Part shown: piece by piece, positions 62,003 to 64,000 of the stretch
How positions within the stretch are numbered: position 1 is the stretch's first letter
Layout: the number at the start of each line of letters is the position of its first letter
NCBI GenBank assembly: GCA_035222895.1
Contig: JAVYIG010006368.1
Coordinates: 55,108-119,107, forward strand
DNA length: 64,000 nucleotides
Origin: Strongylocentrotus droebachiensis
Lineage: Eukaryota; Echinodermata; Echinoidea; Camarodonta; Strongylocentrotidae
Direction of reading: 5' to 3'
Notes under the pieces: model-generated
Seen by the model: only the letters and a program-made list of their open reading frames with translations
Database searches by the model: none
What the model was told of the DNA's origin: nothing
Program-made: the position numbers and the translations under genes

Positions 62003-62261
62003 TTAATGCCACAGGGCTAATCCCCATTGTGTCAAGCCCCAAATCCCCCCGTGCCAGGTTGTTTTGGAGATAATCTGATTAACGCTATGGTTCTTTGAAT
62101 AGCGAGTGCAAAATACACAGCACAGTCCAATGAGCATGAACAATAACTGCTATTAGGAATGCTGCATTGCACGCACATGGCACTCAAGCGATAGCTCTCT
62201 CGCATGTACAAAGCACTATAACAATAGCGTGCATGCAGCCTTAAGACAGGCTATGAGTTAA
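62003..62261. mobile_element. TTAA-flanked MITE, family 1, copy C (left end lost)
   Basis: Right end GACAGGCTATGAGTTAAC; the left starts at the internal GCCACAGGGCTAATCCCCATTG, the outer part of the left end missing. Shares caatgagcatgaacaataac and gcactataacaatagcgtg with copies A and B. Lies 540 bp from the TM5 exon inside the receptor intron. Confidence 0.75.
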
Positions 62262-62802
62262 CACTGTGTCAGCCTGTAAGGACTATAGGAAGTGATCCCT
62301 ATCGATTCCTGAAGATAGTGGATGTTTAAACTCTCTTACATTAAAGATAAAGTTGAGTTCTGGTCATGCGATTGCTTTGTGAAAGAAATTGTTGGAAGCT
62401 TGGCCGGACAAAATTAATTTAAACAACAAACTAAATTTGGGCAGAATAAATACTTTTTTTAATTCATGCTTGCGCAGACTGTTTTGCTAACAAGAAATAC
62501 AACACCGTTTTGAGAACACCACCCCAGGATTTTTACACGAAGGAACACAAATTACAGTATGCATAGGCCTACCTAGTCCAGCCTCTGTACCGTTTTCGTG
62601 TAGCGCACCCAATCAGCTGATAAAATAACTCACCTTCAACATTGAAAGTAGACCTAGCCATTCCTCTCAATCTGGATCTCGAATACGTGTACGGACATTT
62701 GGGGATTGCGCGATCAGTGGAGAGACCGCGCTGTATGAGGGATTAATGCGTGTGATAGAAGAATAAAAACACAGAACGGACTGAATCTGGACTAAGGCCT
62801 AC

Positions 62803-63005
62803 CTTTCTTTTGGCTCTCTCCTGCGTCATGTCACGGCTAAAGTCTGCGTTGCCTGGCATGCTCCTACCCCAGAGGCGCATCCCACCACGGTATAGGTGAA
62901 GGTCAGTACTATAAGAGGTACCACATAGACCAGGACCACATTCACCATGTCAAACACCAGTCTCATAAGGTCACTCTGCCAATGCTCGCTGCATACTGTT
63001 ACCAA
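62803..63005 (-). CDS. Class A neuropeptide receptor, ECL2-TM5-ICL3 exon, with a 1-base frameshift
   Basis: Acceptor CCCTTTTTCGCTGCAG then TTGGTA; donor AAAGAAAG followed by GTAGGC. It encodes LVTVCSEHWQ (ECL2; its Cys would normally bridge to TM3), then VNVVLVYVVPLIVLTFTYTV (TM5 with its Pro). At a three-base G run (+ strand CCC at 62881-62883) one base is missing. In the shifted frame the rest reads MRLWGRSMPGN...TQERAKRK, the expected ICL3, ending in phase with the TM6 exon. The exon is 203 bases; 204 would keep all three exons in phase 0. As read, translation stops soon after TM5. Since everything else is conserved, either the shift is recent or it is a sequencing error. Confidence 0.85.
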
Positions 63006-63037
63006 CTGCAGCGAAAAAGGGATTTAAAAATAGGAAC

Positions 63038-63125
63038 AAAGAACAAACATCAGTCTCATGCTGTCACTCCGTCAATGCTCGTTGCATACTGTTACCAACT
63101 GCAGCGAAAAGGGGATTTTAAATAG
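63038..63125 (-). pseudogene. Partial duplicate of the TM5 exon start and its acceptor
   Basis: An 88-bp tandem copy of 62950-63037. It repeats the acceptor TTTTCGCTGCAG and about 60 bases of exon (LVTVCNEH then a TGA stop). Several substitutions relative to the real exon. If spliced in, it would end translation, so it is a dead cryptic exon. Confidence 0.8.
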
Positions 63126-63619
63126 GAACAAAGAAATGGTAGAAAAGAAATGTTGATATGATTTTATTTCCCCAAGAATGATGCAGACATTTTTCTAAAA
63201 AGGCTGTGCGCCGATAAAGATGTATTAAGCGAATCGGATTTGAACTCACAATTGAACACTTCTCGTTTATAAGGATCGATAGAACTTGCCGCTTAAGGAC
63301 GGCCATTAACACATATACATATGGGTTAAAACTACAACCTACCCAACCTTAACCCTAACTTTAAATTTATCCTAAACCCATTCGTAAATCGATCCCTAAA
63401 CAGTAGTCGGATCTTAACAGAAAAAAAATAGCAATTCCATGAACGATCAAAGACATTGGATATGTTTGCCTCTCTATAGATTATAGCCTTGCAATATTGA
63501 CCCCACCGCCCCCCTCCCCTTTCTGACAGGCCTGCATTGGCCGCTGGCGACCCTATATCTTCGACGAAATAAGGCCGGAAACAAAACTCCCGCCAAAGCA
63601 AGTACCGGATAATCATTAC

Positions 63620-63820
63620 CTGTCCGCAGAAGTCAAATTCGTTGGTGCGCGCAATAAATAACTCCACTGAGCCGAGAAGTATCGAAGCCACCCAGCTGAT
63701 CACGATCATGCTCCTGCGATCAATCCTGCGAGCAATACGAGACTTGAGGGGTCGAATTACGGCGAAATAGCGGTCCACTCCAATAGCCGTCAAAGTGCAA
63801 ATGCTGACACAGACAGAAAC
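63620..63820 (-). CDS. Class A neuropeptide receptor, TM3-TM4 exon
   Basis: Acceptor TTCTTCGTTCTCTTTAG then GTTTCTGTC; donor GCGGACAG followed by GTAATG. It is 201 bases, 67 codons in phase 0. It reads VSVCVSICTLTAIGVDRYFA (end of TM3 with the DRY motif), VIRPLKSRI (ICL2), then RRSMIVISWVASILLGSVEL (TM4 with the conserved Trp) and the start of ECL2 with a Cys (FDFCGQ). Upstream TM1-2 would be right of the window. With 62803-63005 and 50727-50936 it makes one receptor, read right to left. Confidence 0.9.
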
Positions 63821-64000
63821 CTAAAGAGAACGAAGAAAAGGAAATGATTTTAAATAGCCTTCGATAGAGTATAAACAAGTTTATGAAGTGATTCCAATCA
63901 AATTTATGGATCAACGAATAAATGCATTTATTAGATTTACGGAATGAATCAACAGTATAATGATTATTATTTATTTACTCATTTCACATATTTATACAGG

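Larger units (their letters stand above)
50937..62802 (-). other. 11.9-kb intron of the receptor gene
   Basis: Bounded by donor GTAGGCCTT (minus, at 62802) and acceptor TTTGACCAG (at 50937). Filled with MITEs, SINE and LINE fragments and CT, TTC, GT and ATT microsatellites listed separately. No other gene is supported in it. Confidence 0.75.

Overview
This window is typical metazoan nuclear DNA: AT-rich, intron-containing genes with GT-AG splice sites, and intergenic and intronic space packed with microsatellites, foldback MITEs, tRNA-derived SINEs and decayed LINEs. The repeat vocabulary (hAT-type MITEs with CAGGGCCCCGTCTTACAAA or GGCCCGAATTC ends, SINEs carrying the ttaagccgtcggtccc body, and the 'tatagcgc...gcgctttaca' element) together with a sigma-class GST cluster suggests a marine deuterostome, probably an echinoderm such as a sea urchin. 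That assignment is inference. Nothing prokaryotic or viral was recognised.

Three protein-coding loci are supported. (1) At the left edge is the last exon of a sigma-class glutathione S-transferase (219-383, + strand). (2) A complete five-exon sigma-class / prostaglandin-D-synthase-like GST lies at 18177-25437 (+). I assembled it by hand from splice sites and phases: 223 codons plus stop, with every phase matching. The two GSTs are tandem paralogues sharing the same final splice junction. (3) On the minus strand at the right edge are three exons of a class A (rhodopsin-type) neuropeptide receptor: TM3-4 at 63620-63820, TM5/ICL3 at 62803-63005 and TM6-7 at 50727-50936, separated by an 11.9 kb intron. 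TM1-2 and the C-terminal tail were not found. The TM5 exon carries a single-base frameshift at a G run.

Layout. 1-383 GST end. 945-1560 degenerate tandem repeat. 2420-6250 CR1/L2-like LINE (minus; endonuclease plus reverse transcriptase) broken by two homopolymer indels and a hairpin insertion. 6252-9653 two copies of an unclassified 1.6-1.8 kb repeat. 9911-10470 LINE ORF1 remnant split by a hAT-type MITE. 10.5-18 kb simple repeats and MITEs. 18.2-25.4 kb GST gene. 25.4-50 kb gene-poor: a perfect 884-bp tandem duplication, an 880-bp Tc1/mariner foldback, 1.7 kb of TAG triplets, a degenerate minisatellite and several SINEs. 50.7-63.8 kb the receptor gene, whose big intron holds two copies of a TTAA-flanked MITE, each with two perfect TGACGTCA (CRE) palindromes, plus one member of a second TTAA MITE family.

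I see no convincing previously undescribed enzymatic system. The most notable items are the CRE-bearing MITE pair in the receptor intron, the unclassified 1.7-kb repeat, the perfect 884-bp duplication, and the pattern that all three single-base coding breaks fall in homopolymers, which could be assembly error rather than real decay.
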